A stretch of 53,770 bases of DNA from Candidatus Avispirillum faecium. Its GTDB lineage: Bacteria; Bacillota; Clostridia; Oscillospirales; CAG-272. Within the stretch, counting starts at the first letter, position 1; every line of letters begins with the position of its first letter. The notes below the pieces were generated by a model, which saw only the letters and a list, made by a program, of their open reading frames with translations, was not told where the DNA came from and did no database searches. The position numbers and the translations under genes are program-made. The stretch covers positions 1 to 53,770 of the forward strand of contig CAJFOI010000017.1 in assembly GCA_904396155.1 (NCBI GenBank), in the 5' to 3' direction. Below are positions 32,398 through 42,800 of the stretch, one piece after another.

Positions 32398-33167
32398 GAC
32401 TGGATCAATATTTGGTAGAACGCGGGCTGGCGAAAAGCAGGAGCTTTGCAAAAACTCTGATCACAGGCGGATATGTGAACGTGGGCGATCGGGCTGTGCG
32501 GCGGCCTGCGCATGAGATGACAGACGGCGAAACAGTCACAGTGACCGGCGTGCCCTATACCTATGTCAGCCGGGGCGGTTGCAAGCTGGAGGCTGCGTTG
32601 GACCAATTTGGAATTGATCCTGAGGGAATGTGCGCGATAGATATCGGTGCCTCCAGCGGAGGCTTTACAGATTGTCTGCTTCGGCGGGGAGCAAGACGCG
32701 TCTATGCAGTAGACAGCGGATGGGGGCAGCTGGATCCGTCTCTGGCCCAGGATATGCGTGTTGTGAATATGGAACGTTGCAACGCCCGCCGGCTGATGCC
32801 GGAAGATATCGGAGAAGCGTGCGGGCTTTGCGTCATGGATGTTTCCTTTATTTCTCAAAGACTGATTTTGCCGGTTATCCCTTCGCTTTTGGATAGAGAG
32901 GGAATACTGATCAGCTTGATCAAGCCGCAGTTTGAATGCGGGGTGACAGGTCTTTCAAAAGGCGGGATCGTTCGGGATTGGCGTGTCCGCCGGGAGGCGG
33001 TGCAAGCAGTCGTAGAATGTGCTGCAAAGGTGGACCTTGCACCTGCAGGGCTCATTCCTTCACCCGTGCTGGGAGGAGATGGAAACGTGGAATTTCTATT
33101 GTGCTGCAAGTTGGGTGCGGTGAGCAGCGTGGATGAGGACAAAATTTTGGAGGTTTGCCGGCAATGA
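32394..33167 (+). CDS. tlyA: TlyA-family rRNA 2'-O-methyltransferase
   Basis: The 258-residue product has an N-terminal S4 RNA-binding domain (RLDQYLVERGLAKSRSFAK) and an FtsJ-like SAM domain (AIDIGASSGGFTDCLL, VDSGWGQLD, LIKPQFECG). Family members methylate rRNA; the older name haemolysin A is misleading. ATG at 32394 overlaps the ispA stop and follows AGAGGAAGAA. It overlaps nadK by 4 nt. Confidence 0.93.
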   Translation: MRLDQYLVERGLAKSRSFAKTLITGGYVNVGDRAVRRPAHEMTDGETVTVTGVPYTYVSRGGCKLEAALDQFGIDPEGMCAIDIGASSGGFTDCLLRRGARRVYAVDSGWGQLDPSLAQDMRVVNMERCNARRLMPEDIGEACGLCVMDVSFISQRLILPVIPSLLDREGILISLIKPQFECGVTGLSKGGIVRDWRVRREAVQAVVECAAKVDLAPAGLIPSPVLGGDGNVEFLLCCKLGAVSSVDEDKILEVCRQ

Positions 33168-33994
33168 AAAAAATTTTTCTTTTGCCCAATCCCAAGAAGC
33201 ATATTCCGGCGGATTTGGTAGAAAACTTGCGAAATAAAATCTGCAGCTGGGGTGCGGATGCACAGATTGGTCCATTGCCTGAGACAGATGCAGACCTTGC
33301 TGTCTATGAGGGAGCAGATCTGTTGGTAGTATTGGGCGGAGACGGAACGATTATCGATGTATCCCGTGTGACTGTCCCGATGAATATCCCCATTGTCGGT
33401 GTAAATTTCGGCCACGTGGGGTATATGGCGGCAATGGAAGCGGCGGATACAGACGGTCTTTTGCAAATCATACAGGGGGATTTTGAGATCCAGCGGCGTA
33501 TGATGCTGGACATTACCGTGATCCGCGACGGGCGCGGGCTGTCTCCTGCACATCCTGCGCTGAATGATGTTGTGCTTTCCAACGGACCGATTCCCAGACT
33601 TTTGTATTTTGACATATACTGCGACGGTCAGTTTTCCCATTTTCTGCGCTCTGACGGAATTGTGATCGCAACTCCCACCGGTTCCAGTGCGTATTCCATG
33701 TCCGCCGGAGGGCCGGTGCTGGATCCTACGCTGTCCTGCATATGCGCAACGCCGATCTGCTGCCATAATTTAAGCAGCCGCCCGGTTATTTACGGGGGGG
33801 ATGCTATACTGGAGATTCGGAACATGCGTTGCAGAAACAATTCAATCTATTTATCGGTAGATGGAAAAGAGGTCATGGAAATTTGTGACGGTGATGTAAT
33901 CCGGATCGCAAAAAGTACATACACCGTGCCGTTGGTCTGGCCGGGGAAGAAGAATTTTGTAGAAGTGTTGAATTCTAAGCTGTCGGGCAATTGA
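33164..33994 (+). CDS. nadK: NAD kinase
   Basis: NadK phosphorylates NAD+ to NADP+. The 276-residue sequence has the GGDGT motif (LLVVLGGDGTIIDVSR), VNFGHVGYMA, and the ATPTGSSAYSMSAGGPVLDP block. ATG at 33164 overlaps the tlyA stop and follows GGAGGTTTGCCGGC. The tlyA-nadK-argR-recN order is a conserved Firmicute cluster. Confidence 0.95.
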   Translation: MKKIFLLPNPKKHIPADLVENLRNKICSWGADAQIGPLPETDADLAVYEGADLLVVLGGDGTIIDVSRVTVPMNIPIVGVNFGHVGYMAAMEAADTDGLLQIIQGDFEIQRRMMLDITVIRDGRGLSPAHPALNDVVLSNGPIPRLLYFDIYCDGQFSHFLRSDGIVIATPTGSSAYSMSAGGPVLDPTLSCICATPICCHNLSSRPVIYGGDAILEIRNMRCRNNSIYLSVDGKEVMEICDGDVIRIAKSTYTVPLVWPGKKNFVEVLNSKLSGN

Positions 33995-34011
33995 GAGAGG
34001 GGGAGATCTTC

Positions 34012-34467
34012 ATGAAAATAAAACGCCAGAATAAAATTCTGGAGATTATAGAAAAGGAAGAGATCGAGACCCAGGAGGAACTGATTGACGCGTTGTGCCG
34101 AGAGGGATTCAACGTCACGCAGGCTACCGTCTCCAGAGACATTCGGGAAATGAAACTGCAAAAGATCATGACAGATCACGGGCGGTACAAGTACATTGTG
34201 CAAAAGCAGCAAAGAGACGGAAGCGGACAATTCGCATACAGTCATACACTGGCTTCCTCCATTGTCAGTGCAGATTATGCAATGAATTTGGTCGTGGTGA
34301 AAACCTATCCGGGAATGGCGCAGGCGGTCGCGGCCGGGCTGGACGCACTTCATATTCCCGGGGTGCTGGGTTGTGTTGCCGGAGATGACACCCTGTTTCT
34401 TGCGGTCCGCAATCCATCCGGTGCAGCAGAAGTGACGGCGAATATTCGGAGAATGGTGGAAAAATAA
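34012..34467 (+). CDS. argR: arginine repressor ArgR
   Basis: ArgR senses arginine and regulates arginine biosynthesis and catabolism. The 151-residue product has the winged helix (QNKILEIIEKEEIETQEELI, VTQATVSRDIREMKL) and the C-terminal hexamerisation/arginine-binding domain (YPGMAQAVAAGLD, GVLGCVAGDDTLFLAV). ATG at 34012 follows GAGAGGGGGAGAT. No arginine biosynthesis genes lie in the window. Confidence 0.95.
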   Translation: MKIKRQNKILEIIEKEEIETQEELIDALCREGFNVTQATVSRDIREMKLQKIMTDHGRYKYIVQKQQRDGSGQFAYSHTLASSIVSADYAMNLVVVKTYPGMAQAVAAGLDALHIPGVLGCVAGDDTLFLAVRNPSGAAEVTANIRRMVEK

Positions 34468-34511
34468 TCTGTTTTTGAAGGAAAAACGGATTCTATTAAA
34501 GGAGAGACAGG

Positions 34512-36206
34512 ATGCTGCGTGCTTTGTCTATTGAGAATATTGCCGTCGCCCGCGATCTGGATATAGAGTTTGACGGCGGCTTTACGGTGCTTACGGGGGA
34601 AACCGGCGCCGGCAAGTCGATTATCATCGACAGTATTGCGCTGCTCCTGGGAGCGAAAGGACAGCGGGAGCTGATTCGCTATGGTGAGACCGGTGCATCG
34701 GTAACGGCGATTTTCTCGCAATTGGAGGACCAGGATGGGGAACTGCTTGCGCTGGGTATAAAGCCGGACGAAAACGGGGAGCTTTCCATAACCAGGACTT
34801 TGTCTGCGGACGGGAGAAACGGCGCTCGGATCAACGGGAAAAGTGTTCCTCTGTCCCAAATGCGCAGGTGTACGGAAAAGCTGCTGGCGCTCCACGGGCA
34901 GACGGAGACTGCCTCTTTGTACGATTCTCGTGCTTACATCCAAATTTTGGATGATTATGGAGAAAGCGGACCGCTGCTGCACAGTTATGCGGGAATTTAC
35001 GAGGAGATGGTCAAAAAGCACGGGGAAATTGTGCAGCTGCGCCGTTCCATGGAAGAACGCGCCATGATGATCGACATTTTGAAGTATCAGATATCTGAGA
35101 TTGACAAAGCGCGTATTACAGATGCAAAAGAGGAAGAAAAGCTGGAAAAGCTGCGGCAAAAGCTGCGGGACCGGGAGCAGATTGCAAAAAATGTCAGCCT
35201 TGTTTCCCGTGCACTGGCTCCTTCGGACAAAGGTGTCTCAGCCGCATATCTGCTGGAACGGGCTTCGGCCGCCCTTCAGCAGCTCAGCGGCGTTATGGAG
35301 GGAGCAGAAGAAGCTGCTTCCCGGCTGATGGAATATCGGATCGAGGTAATCGATATCGCGGAGCGTGCCAGAGATGTTCTGGATCTGGAAGAACTGGACG
35401 GAGAGGATCCGGACCGGCAGCTGGATCGAATTGAAGGGCGTTTGAGCCTTTTATCCAGACTGAAAAAGAAATATGGAGGCAGTCTTGGAGAGGTGCTTGC
35501 GTTCCGGGAAAATGCGGCAAAGAAATTGTCTGACATCGAACAGGGAGAAAGCCGGCTGGAAGCGTTGGAAGGAGAATACAGGCAACTTGTCCGTGCCGGA
35601 AAAGAAGCAGCCGATGCCCTCAGTGCGCATCGCCGCAGTGCTGCAGTACGGATGGGAGACGAGGTCATGGAGACTTTGCGTTTTCTGGATATGCCAAAAG
35701 TGCGGTTTTATGTGGAGATTCGGCCCATGCGGGAAAACGGAAAGGAAAAATTCACCTCTCTTGGAGTAGATGATGTGGATTTTACGGTAGTGACCAATCC
35801 GGGAGATGCGCCGCAGTCGCTTTCCAAGACGGCCTCCGGAGGAGAGATGTCCAGGATTATGCTGGCCCTGAAATGTGCCCAGGCAAAAAGGGCCGGCGTG
35901 GGGACGGTCATTTTTGATGAAATCGATACGGGCGTGTCCGGCGGCACTGCGGAACGGATTGGAATCAAGCTGCGGGAACTGTCCGGGGGCGCCCAGGTGA
36001 TTTGTGTCACCCATTCGGCGCAGGTGGCTGCCCACGCCCATCAACACTTGCTGATCGAAAAAAAGGAAGTAGACGGCAGAGCCGAGAGCTGTGTGCGCCT
36101 GCTGGACAAAGAACAGCGCGTTGCGGAGCTGGCCCGAATCATCGGCGGTATAGAGGTGACGGAGCATCAATATACAGCTGCCAGGGAATTGTTAAAAAAC
36201 ATATGA
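34512..36206 (+). CDS. recN: DNA repair protein RecN
   Basis: RecN is an SMC-like ATPase acting early in double-strand-break repair. The 564-residue product has Walker A GETGAGKSIII near residues 33-43, a central coiled coil (about 150-350), the ABC signature SKTASGGEMSRIMLALK and Walker B VIFDEIDTGVSGG. ATG at 34512 follows AAAGGAGAGACAGG. In many Firmicutes spoIVB and spo0A follow recN; here tyrS does. Confidence 0.96.
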   Translation: MLRALSIENIAVARDLDIEFDGGFTVLTGETGAGKSIIIDSIALLLGAKGQRELIRYGETGASVTAIFSQLEDQDGELLALGIKPDENGELSITRTLSADGRNGARINGKSVPLSQMRRCTEKLLALHGQTETASLYDSRAYIQILDDYGESGPLLHSYAGIYEEMVKKHGEIVQLRRSMEERAMMIDILKYQISEIDKARITDAKEEEKLEKLRQKLRDREQIAKNVSLVSRALAPSDKGVSAAYLLERASAALQQLSGVMEGAEEAASRLMEYRIEVIDIAERARDVLDLEELDGEDPDRQLDRIEGRLSLLSRLKKKYGGSLGEVLAFRENAAKKLSDIEQGESRLEALEGEYRQLVRAGKEAADALSAHRRSAAVRMGDEVMETLRFLDMPKVRFYVEIRPMRENGKEKFTSLGVDDVDFTVVTNPGDAPQSLSKTASGGEMSRIMLALKCAQAKRAGVGTVIFDEIDTGVSGGTAERIGIKLRELSGGAQVICVTHSAQVAAHAHQHLLIEKKEVDGRAESCVRLLDKEQRVAELARIIGGIEVTEHQYTAARELLKNI

Positions 36207-36221
36207 AGATAAGGAAAGGAG

Positions 36222-36245
36222 AAAACAAAGCGAGCGCTTTGTTTT
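36222..36245 (+). promoter_or_regulatory. hairpin in the tyrS leader
   Basis: AAAACAAAGC and GCTTTGTTTT form a perfect 10-bp stem with loop GAGC, lying between the only good Shine-Dalgarno (AAGGAAAGGAG, 36211-36221) and the tyrS ATG at 36254. Folding would bring the two close together. It is not a T-box. Confidence 0.4.
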
Positions 36246-36253
36246 GAAAAAAG

Positions 36254-37480
36254 ATGAGTTTGTATCAGGAATTTGTGGACAGAGGCATGCTTGCACAGGT
36301 GACGGACCCGGAGCGGGTACAGGATTTATTGGACAATCATAAAATCACTTTTTATATCGGATTTGATCCCACTGCAGACAGTCTTCATATCGGTCATTTT
36401 ATCCAGATGAAAGTGATGGCGCACATGCAGCGGGCGGGGCATCGTCCCATTGCCATTTTTGGCGGAGGTACTGCGATGATCGGGGATCCTTCCGGCAAAA
36501 ACGACATGCGCCGAATGATGACAAAAGAAGAAATTGCCGCAAATATTGAAAATTTCAAAAAGCAGATGGCAAAGTTTATTGATACCAGCGACGGAAAAGC
36601 AGTTTTTGTCAACAACGGCGACTGGCTCTTGGATTTGAACTATATTGATTTTTTGCGGGAGGTGGGTACGCACTTTACCGTAAACCGGATGCTGGCCGCG
36701 GAATGCTACAAATCCAGAATGGAGAAGGGCCTGACCTTTTTGGAATTCAACTATATGATCATGCAGGCCTATGATTTCTATCGGCTCAATCGGGAGTATG
36801 GCTGTGTGCTGGAGACCGGCGGAGACGACCAGTGGTCCAACATTATTGCCGGGGTGGAACTGATCCGGCGCAAGACCGGAAAGGAAGCATATGGCCTGAC
36901 TTTCAAGCTCCTTTTGACCAGCGAGGGCAAGAAAATGGGCAAGACGGAAAAGGGAGCCCTGTGGCTGGATCCGGAGAAGGTGTCTCCCTACGAGTTCTTT
37001 CAGTATTGGAGAAACATTGACGATGCGGATGTTATCAGCTGCATGAAAATGCTCACCTTTATGGAGCTTTCCGAAATTGCGGAATATGAAAAATTGCAGG
37101 GCGCCGAGCTGAATGCGGCAAAGGAGCGGCTGGCATGGGAAGTCACCAGCCTGATCCATGGCAAGGAGGCGGCAGATGAGGCGCTGGCTGCTGCCAAAGC
37201 GGTATTTGCTGCCGGCGGCATGGCGGAAAATATGCCCACAACTGTACTTTCCCCGGCGGATTTTACAGAAGGGAAGATCCTTGTTTCCGACATGCTGGTC
37301 AAAGCCGGTCTTGCTCCTTCCAAGGCGGAAGCAAAGCGTCTGATCGCAGGGGGCGGGATCATGATCGGAGACGAGAAGGCAGAAGGATTTGCTGCCTCTG
37401 TGGACATGACGGATATTCCAGAGGACGGCCTCATTGTGAAAAAAGGGAAAAAGACCTTCCATCGGTTCCGGCTGGCATAA
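36254..37480 (+). CDS. tyrS: tyrosyl-tRNA synthetase
   Basis: A class Ic synthetase that charges tRNA-Tyr. The 408-residue sequence has HIGH as DSLHIGHF, the KMSKS equivalent KKMGKTE, tyrosine-binding residues in [11 protein letters not shown] and [11 protein letters not shown], and a C-terminal S4 domain ([29 protein letters not shown]). The start lies 8 nt after a hairpin and has no Shine-Dalgarno directly upstream. No T-box is visible. Confidence 0.96.
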   Translation: MSLYQEFVDRGMLAQVTDPERVQDLLDNHKITFYIGFDPTADSLHIGHFIQMKVMAHMQRAGHRPIAIFGGGTAMIGDPSGKNDMRRMMTKEEIAANIENFKKQMAKFIDTSDGKAVFVNNGDWLLDLNYIDFLREVGTHFTVNRMLAAECYKSRMEKGLTFLEFNYMIMQAYDFYRLNREYGCVLETGGDDQWSNIIAGVELIRRKTGKEAYGLTFKLLLTSEGKKMGKTEKGALWLDPEKVSPYEFFQYWRNIDDADVISCMKMLTFMELSEIAEYEKLQGAELNAAKERLAWEVTSLIHGKEAADEALAAAKAVFAAGGMAENMPTTVLSPADFTEGKILVSDMLVKAGLAPSKAEAKRLIAGGGIMIGDEKAEGFAASVDMTDIPEDGLIVKKGKKTFHRFRLA

Positions 37481-37488
37481 AAAGAGCG

Positions 37489-38172
37489 ATGTATCAATAT
37501 CTTTTATTTGACGCGGACAATACGCTCTTGGATTTTGACGCGGCGGAAAAAGAGGCGCTGCAGGGCGCCCTGGCCGATACGCCCATCGGTTGCAGCTCCA
37601 GGACAGTGCAACTGTATCATGAAATCAACGCGCAGGAATGGAAGCGGATGGAGCGCGGGGAGACGACCCGGGAGCGTCTGCAGACGGAACGCTTCATCAA
37701 GCTATATGCGGCTCTGGGGTTTACCCTGGACGAGCGCGGCGCAGAAGATGTGGCGGCGGCGTATCTGCAGCGGCTGTCGCAGCAGGGGACGCTGGTGGAC
37801 GGTGCGCTGGAAACAGTGGCCGCACTGTCGAAAAAATATGCGCTGTATATTGTAACAAATGCGACGGCCTGGGTGCAGAAAAGGCGGCTGGCACATACTC
37901 CCCTCGTGCCGTATTTCCGGAAAGTTTATATATCCCATGATATGGGCTGCGCAAAACCGGAGCAAATTTTCTTTGAGAAGGTGCTGCAGGATATTGGAGA
38001 TATGCGAAAAGAGGCGTATCTGATGATCGGAGATTCCCTCACTTCCGATATTGCCGGTGCCAGAGGCGCAGGTCTGGACAGTTGTTATTTTGACCCCTTG
38101 GGACGAGGATGTGGAAAGGAAACGCCCAAATGGACGATTCACGCTTTACCTGAACTTTTGCATCTGCTGTGA
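37489..38172 (+). CDS. YjjG-family HAD hydrolase (pyrimidine nucleotidase-like)
   Basis: A HAD subfamily IA phosphatase of 227 residues: motif I LLFDADNTLLDFD, motif II YIVTNAT, motif III/IV CAKPEQIFFEKVLQDIG and MIGDSLTSDIAGARGAGLD. YjjG relatives dephosphorylate pyrimidine nucleotides and are thought to clean noncanonical ones. It starts 8 nt after tyrS with only a weak ribosome binding site (AAAGAGCG) and is followed closely by murB. Confidence 0.88.
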   Translation: MYQYLLFDADNTLLDFDAAEKEALQGALADTPIGCSSRTVQLYHEINAQEWKRMERGETTRERLQTERFIKLYAALGFTLDERGAEDVAAAYLQRLSQQGTLVDGALETVAALSKKYALYIVTNATAWVQKRRLAHTPLVPYFRKVYISHDMGCAKPEQIFFEKVLQDIGDMRKEAYLMIGDSLTSDIAGARGAGLDSCYFDPLGRGCGKETPKWTIHALPELLHLL

Positions 38173-38183
38173 TCGGAGGCTGT

Positions 38184-39092
38184 ATGGATTCTGTTGCGAG
38201 CATCAAAAAGGCGCTGGTACAAATGGGGATCCCGTTTTTGGAGCAGGAGCCCATGTGTGCACACACCACGTTTCGCATTGGCGGTCCGGCTGCGCTGTAT
38301 GTCCGGCCGCAAAGTCGGGACGAACTGGTCTCTGCCGCTCGTCTTGTGCAGGACGGCAGCGTCCCGCTGGTGGTCATGGGAAAAGGGAGCAATCTGCTGA
38401 TTGCAGACGCCGGCTTTTCGGGTGTGATTCTTTCTACAGAGGCGATGACGGATATGTCCTTTCAGAAAAATGTTTTGACATGTGCTGCCGGTGCCGGTGT
38501 CACCGGCGCGGCCGCTGCTGCCAGAGACAGGGGACTTTCCGGAATGGAATTTTTGTATGGTATTCCCGGTTCTGCCGCTGGAGCGGTGTTTATGAACGCC
38601 GGGGCATATGGTGGGCAGATTGGGGATATTTTGTCTTCCAGTACCTATTACGACATGAAGACAGGGACGCTGCACACGCTTTTTAGAGAGGAACACGCTT
38701 TTGCGTACAGGGACAGCGTGTATCGCAACCATCCCGACTGGATCATCCTATCCGCCGATTTTGCACTGACACTCGAAAACAGGGAAAAAATCCGTGCTGT
38801 AATGGAGGATTATATGCAGCGGCGCAAAAGCAAGCAGCCGCTGGAATATCCTTCGGCGGGAAGCGTGTTCAAACGCTATCCGGGGAGATTTACCGGTCAG
38901 ATGATCGAGGAATGCGGTCTAAAGGGGAAAAGTGTAGGTGGTGCGCAGGTATCGGAAAAGCACGCTGGATTTATCGTAAACCGGGGCGGTGCTACGGCGG
39001 AAGATGTACTACGTCTGATAGAGATCATCAAGGAAGCAGTTTTGCAGAAATTCGGCGTGGAGATAGAATGTGAAATTATTTATGTGAAATAA
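38184..39092 (+). CDS. murB: UDP-N-acetylmuramate dehydrogenase
   Basis: MurB reduces UDP-GlcNAc-enolpyruvate to UDP-MurNAc with NADPH and FAD. The 302-residue product shows TTFRIGGPAALYVRP, VVMGKGSNLL, GIPGSAAGAVFMNAGAYGG, FAYRDSVYRN, YPSAGSVFKR and the C-terminal VSEKHAGFIVNRG with its acid/base region. ATG at 38184 follows CGGAGGCTGT. The stop overlaps the whiA start by one base. Confidence 0.96.
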   Translation: MDSVASIKKALVQMGIPFLEQEPMCAHTTFRIGGPAALYVRPQSRDELVSAARLVQDGSVPLVVMGKGSNLLIADAGFSGVILSTEAMTDMSFQKNVLTCAAGAGVTGAAAAARDRGLSGMEFLYGIPGSAAGAVFMNAGAYGGQIGDILSSSTYYDMKTGTLHTLFREEHAFAYRDSVYRNHPDWIILSADFALTLENREKIRAVMEDYMQRRKSKQPLEYPSAGSVFKRYPGRFTGQMIEECGLKGKSVGGAQVSEKHAGFIVNRGGATAEDVLRLIEIIKEAVLQKFGVEIECEIIYVK

Positions 39093-39826
39093 TGATGCAA
39101 AGTTATAGTAAAATCACAAAGGAAGCCATCCTTGCAGTGTCCCCGCGGAAGAATTGCTGCCGGCGCATGCGCAGGGATGCGCTGGATCTGGCGCAGTATA
39201 CGGATGCGGCGGTGCGTGCGAAAGAGATATTGGCTGCGCCGGAGCATTTTCGGTGTGACGGATGCCCTGCAAGCTTTGCAGCGGGATTGTTTGTATCTTT
39301 TGGTTCCGTTACGGACCCGGACAAGCAGTACCATCTGGAGTTGTCCTTTGAGACGCAGTCGGAACGGGATGCGGCGGGAGAGGTTTTATCAGACGGCGGA
39401 GTTTTTATGAAATGCGGGAGGAGAAGGAACAGGTACCTTTTGTATTTGAAAAGCAGTGAGGAAATCGAGGATTTTCTGGCATATACCGGCGCTACCCGTG
39501 CGGCTTTTGATTTGATCAATGCAAAAATTGTACGGGAGGTACGGGGCAACGCCAATCGGCAGATGAACTGCGATATGGCCAATATCAACAAGTCCCTGAC
39601 GGCGGCCCGTCAATATACGGATGCGATTGCAGAGCTTTTTCGCCTCGGCTATGAGATTCGTCTGCCGCAGGAACTGCAGAAAACGGCGCGGCTGCGCTGG
39701 GAAAATCCCCAGGCTTCGATGACGGAGCTTGGTCTGCTCCACGATCCTCCCATCTCCAAGTCCGGCGTCAAGCATCGTCTGGATAAGATTTTGCAGTTTT
39801 ACGAAACCCAAAGAGAACCAAAGTAA
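39092..39826 (+). CDS. whiA: WhiA-like protein, shortened N-terminal domain
   Basis: WhiA is a conserved Gram-positive DNA-binding protein with a degenerate LAGLIDADG endonuclease-like domain and a C-terminal helix-turn-helix, linked to division and, in Streptomyces, sporulation. The C-terminal half is typical (REVRGNANRQMNCDMANINK, SKSGVKHRLDKIL). The usual length is about 300-316 residues; here it is 244. CCRR and the FGSVTDPDKQYHLE segment are only about 40 residues apart, so part of the first LAGLIDADG half is missing. rapZ and yvcK, often just upstream, are absent. It lies between murB and dnaE. Confidence 0.85.
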   Translation: MMQSYSKITKEAILAVSPRKNCCRRMRRDALDLAQYTDAAVRAKEILAAPEHFRCDGCPASFAAGLFVSFGSVTDPDKQYHLELSFETQSERDAAGEVLSDGGVFMKCGRRRNRYLLYLKSSEEIEDFLAYTGATRAAFDLINAKIVREVRGNANRQMNCDMANINKSLTAARQYTDAIAELFRLGYEIRLPQELQKTARLRWENPQASMTELGLLHDPPISKSGVKHRLDKILQFYETQREPK

Positions 39827-39840
39827 AGGAGTAGGCGGCA

Positions 39841-42800
39841 ATGGCAGATTTCGTACATTTGCATTTGCACAGTGAATACAGCCTTTTGGATGGCGCCTGC
39901 CGCATTGCGGATATTCCAAAAGCTGCGCGTGCTGCCGGGCACACGGCTTGTGCCATAACCGACCACGGGGCAATGTATGGCGTGATCGATTTTTATAAGT
40001 CCTGCAAAAAAGAAGGAATCAAACCCATTATCGGCTGTGAGGTATATGTGGCACCGGAATCTCGCTTTGACCGGGAGCACGGCAGAGAGCATGCTCCCGA
40101 GCATTTGGTGCTTCTCTGTGAAAATGAGAGCGGATACAAAAATTTGATCTATATGGTGTCGGAAGCCTTTCGCACAGGATTTTACTCCAAGCCGCGGATC
40201 GATATGGATCTGCTTCGAGGGCACAGCGAGGGACTGATTGCCTTGTCTGCCTGTCTTGCCGGCAGAATTCCAAGGCTGATTTCCGCCGGAAACTATGAAG
40301 CTGCAAAGGCATATGCGCTGGAGATGCAGCGGCTGTTTGGCCCGGACCGGTTTTATTTGGAAGTGCAGGACCATGGGCTGGCAGAGCAGAAGACCGTCAA
40401 CGAGGCGCTGTTTCAAATGAGCGAGCAGCTTGGAATTGGATTGGTAGCGACCAACGATGTGCATTATCTGCGCCGAAGCGACAGCGATGCGCAGGCGATT
40501 CTCATGTGTATTCAAACCAACAGCTGCATTGAGGATGGTCGGCCCATCGGCTTTGAGACAGACGAATTTTACTACAAGGAGACCTGGGAAATGGAGCGGC
40601 TTTTTGCCGCGCATCCCGAGGCACTTTCCAATACCGTGAAAATTGCGGATATGTGTCAGCTGGAATTTCAGTTTGACAAGACCTTTTTTCCTTCCTATTC
40701 CTGTCCGAACGGCGCACGGCCGGGCGCGTATCTGCGATCTCTCGCCATAGCAGGCCTGGAGCGCCGGGAAAAGAACGGAACCATTGACTTTCAAAGAATT
40801 TCCAGGGAGATGTATCTGCAGCGGCTGGAATATGAACTTCCCGTCATCGACGGGATGGGATATAGCGAATACTATCTCATTGTGTGGGACTTCGTGGACT
40901 GGGCAAAGTCTCAGGGCATTCCTGTAGGGCCGGGAAGAGGCAGTGGCGCGGGAAGCCTTGTGGCATATCTGATCGGGATCACGGATGTGGATCCCCTCCG
41001 TTTTGACTTGCTGTTTGAGCGTTTTCTCAATCCGGAGCGGGTGAGTATGCCGGACTTTGATATCGATTTCTGTTATGACCGGCGGGACGAGGTCATTCAA
41101 TATGTGCGGGACAAGTACGGAGAGGATCACGTGGCGCAGATCATCACTTTTGGTACGATGGCTGCCAGAGCGGTTGTGCGGGATGTAGGCCGCGCATTGG
41201 GTATGTCCTACGGAGAAGTAGATGTAGTGGCCCGGCAGATCCCACACACGTTGAATATGACACTGGAAAGGGCTCTGGAACAAAAGGAGCTTTCCGAAAT
41301 GTATCAAAACGATCCGAAGGTCCGGCGGCTCATCGATTTGGGCCGCGCGCTGGAGGGAATGCCCCGCCATGCCTCTACCCATGCGGCGGGGGTGGTGATC
41401 ACGGAAAATCCTCTGACAGATTATGTGCCGCTGGCTGTGAATAACGGCATTTGTGTTACCCAATACAATATGGATACTGTGGCGGAGCTTGGTCTTTTGA
41501 AATTTGATTTTCTTGCTCTGCGCTACCTGACTATAATAGCCGCAGCGGAGAAGGAGATTGCGCACCGACATCCCGGTTTTTCCATGGCGACGATTCCGCT
41601 GGATGACAAAGCAGTTTATGCTATGCTTTCCAAGGGAAATACAGAAGGGGTATTTCAGCTGGAATCCGGCGGTATGCGCCAGATGCTCACCCAGCTTTGC
41701 CCGGAAAACATCGACGACATTATTGCTGCCATTGCCCTCTATCGTCCGGGTCCGATGGAATCTATTCCCCGATATATCGAAGCACGTCACGGGAAGAAGC
41801 CGGAGATGCGTATTCCGCAACTGGAGCCGATTCTTGCTTCAACCTACGGCTGTATTGTGTATCAGGAACAGGTTATGCGTATCTTTCAGGACGTAGCCGG
41901 GTACTCTCTGGGCCATGCGGACATTGTGCGCAGAGCGATTTCCAAAAAGAAAACGCAGGTGCTTCTCAACGAAAAGGAGGCCTTTGTACAGGGCGCCGCC
42001 GAGCGGGGTATATCCGGAGAAGATGCGGAAAAGCTCTTTGATGATATCGCCGCCTTTGCAAATTACGCTTTCAATAAAAGCCACGCAGCTGCATATGCTG
42101 TCATTTCCTATCAGACTGCTTATCTGAAAGCCCACTATCTGAAGGAATACAACTGTGCGCTGCTCACTTCTGTGCAGGGAAGCCCCGAAAAAATTGCCGA
42201 ATACATTGGGGACTGTAAACGGCGTGGAATTTCGGTGCTCCCGCCGGATATCAACGCGAGCATGACGGATTTCCACACACAGGAAGCAGGGATTCGATTT
42301 GGACTTGCGGCGCTCAAAAATGTAGGACGCAGTTTCATCGATACGATCATCGAGGAGCGTGACAACGGAGGTCCTTTTCTGGATTTTGATGATTTTTTGG
42401 CGCGGAGCCGGAAGCTTGGAATCAACAAGCGGCAAATGGAAGCGCTGATCAAATCCGGCGCCTTGGACTCTCTGGGTCCGCGGCGAAGCCAGATGCTGGC
42501 AGTGTATGAGTCTTTGTTGGAGCGAGGGGATGCACCTGGATTGGACGGGCAGCTGGATTTGTTTTCTGCTGTTCCGGCAGGGGAGGAAGTAGCGCCAAAG
42601 ACAGTATTTCCGGATATACCCGAACTGTCTACTTCAGAGAAGCTGCATTTGGAGCGAGAGAGCAGCGGTATGTATCTGTCCGGCCATATCCTGGATGACT
42701 ACACAAGTCACATGGAAGTTCTAAAATGTGCAAGCGCTGCCGGTATTTCAGCATCCTTTTCTCCGGAAAGGGAGGGAGAGCCGGAGTACCGGGAGAAGGA

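Noticed and set aside
32394-33167. Haemolysin (virulence factor) from the historical TlyA name
   Set aside because: The S4 plus FtsJ-like architecture indicates an rRNA methyltransferase in a housekeeping cluster.
36207-36253. T-box riboswitch before tyrS
   Set aside because: The gap from recN is only 47 nt, and the T-box core and antiterminator bulge are not present.
39799-41820. A 673-codon minus-strand open frame inside dnaE
   Set aside because: It is antisense to conserved DnaE polymerase sequence, and its own translation resembles no protein.
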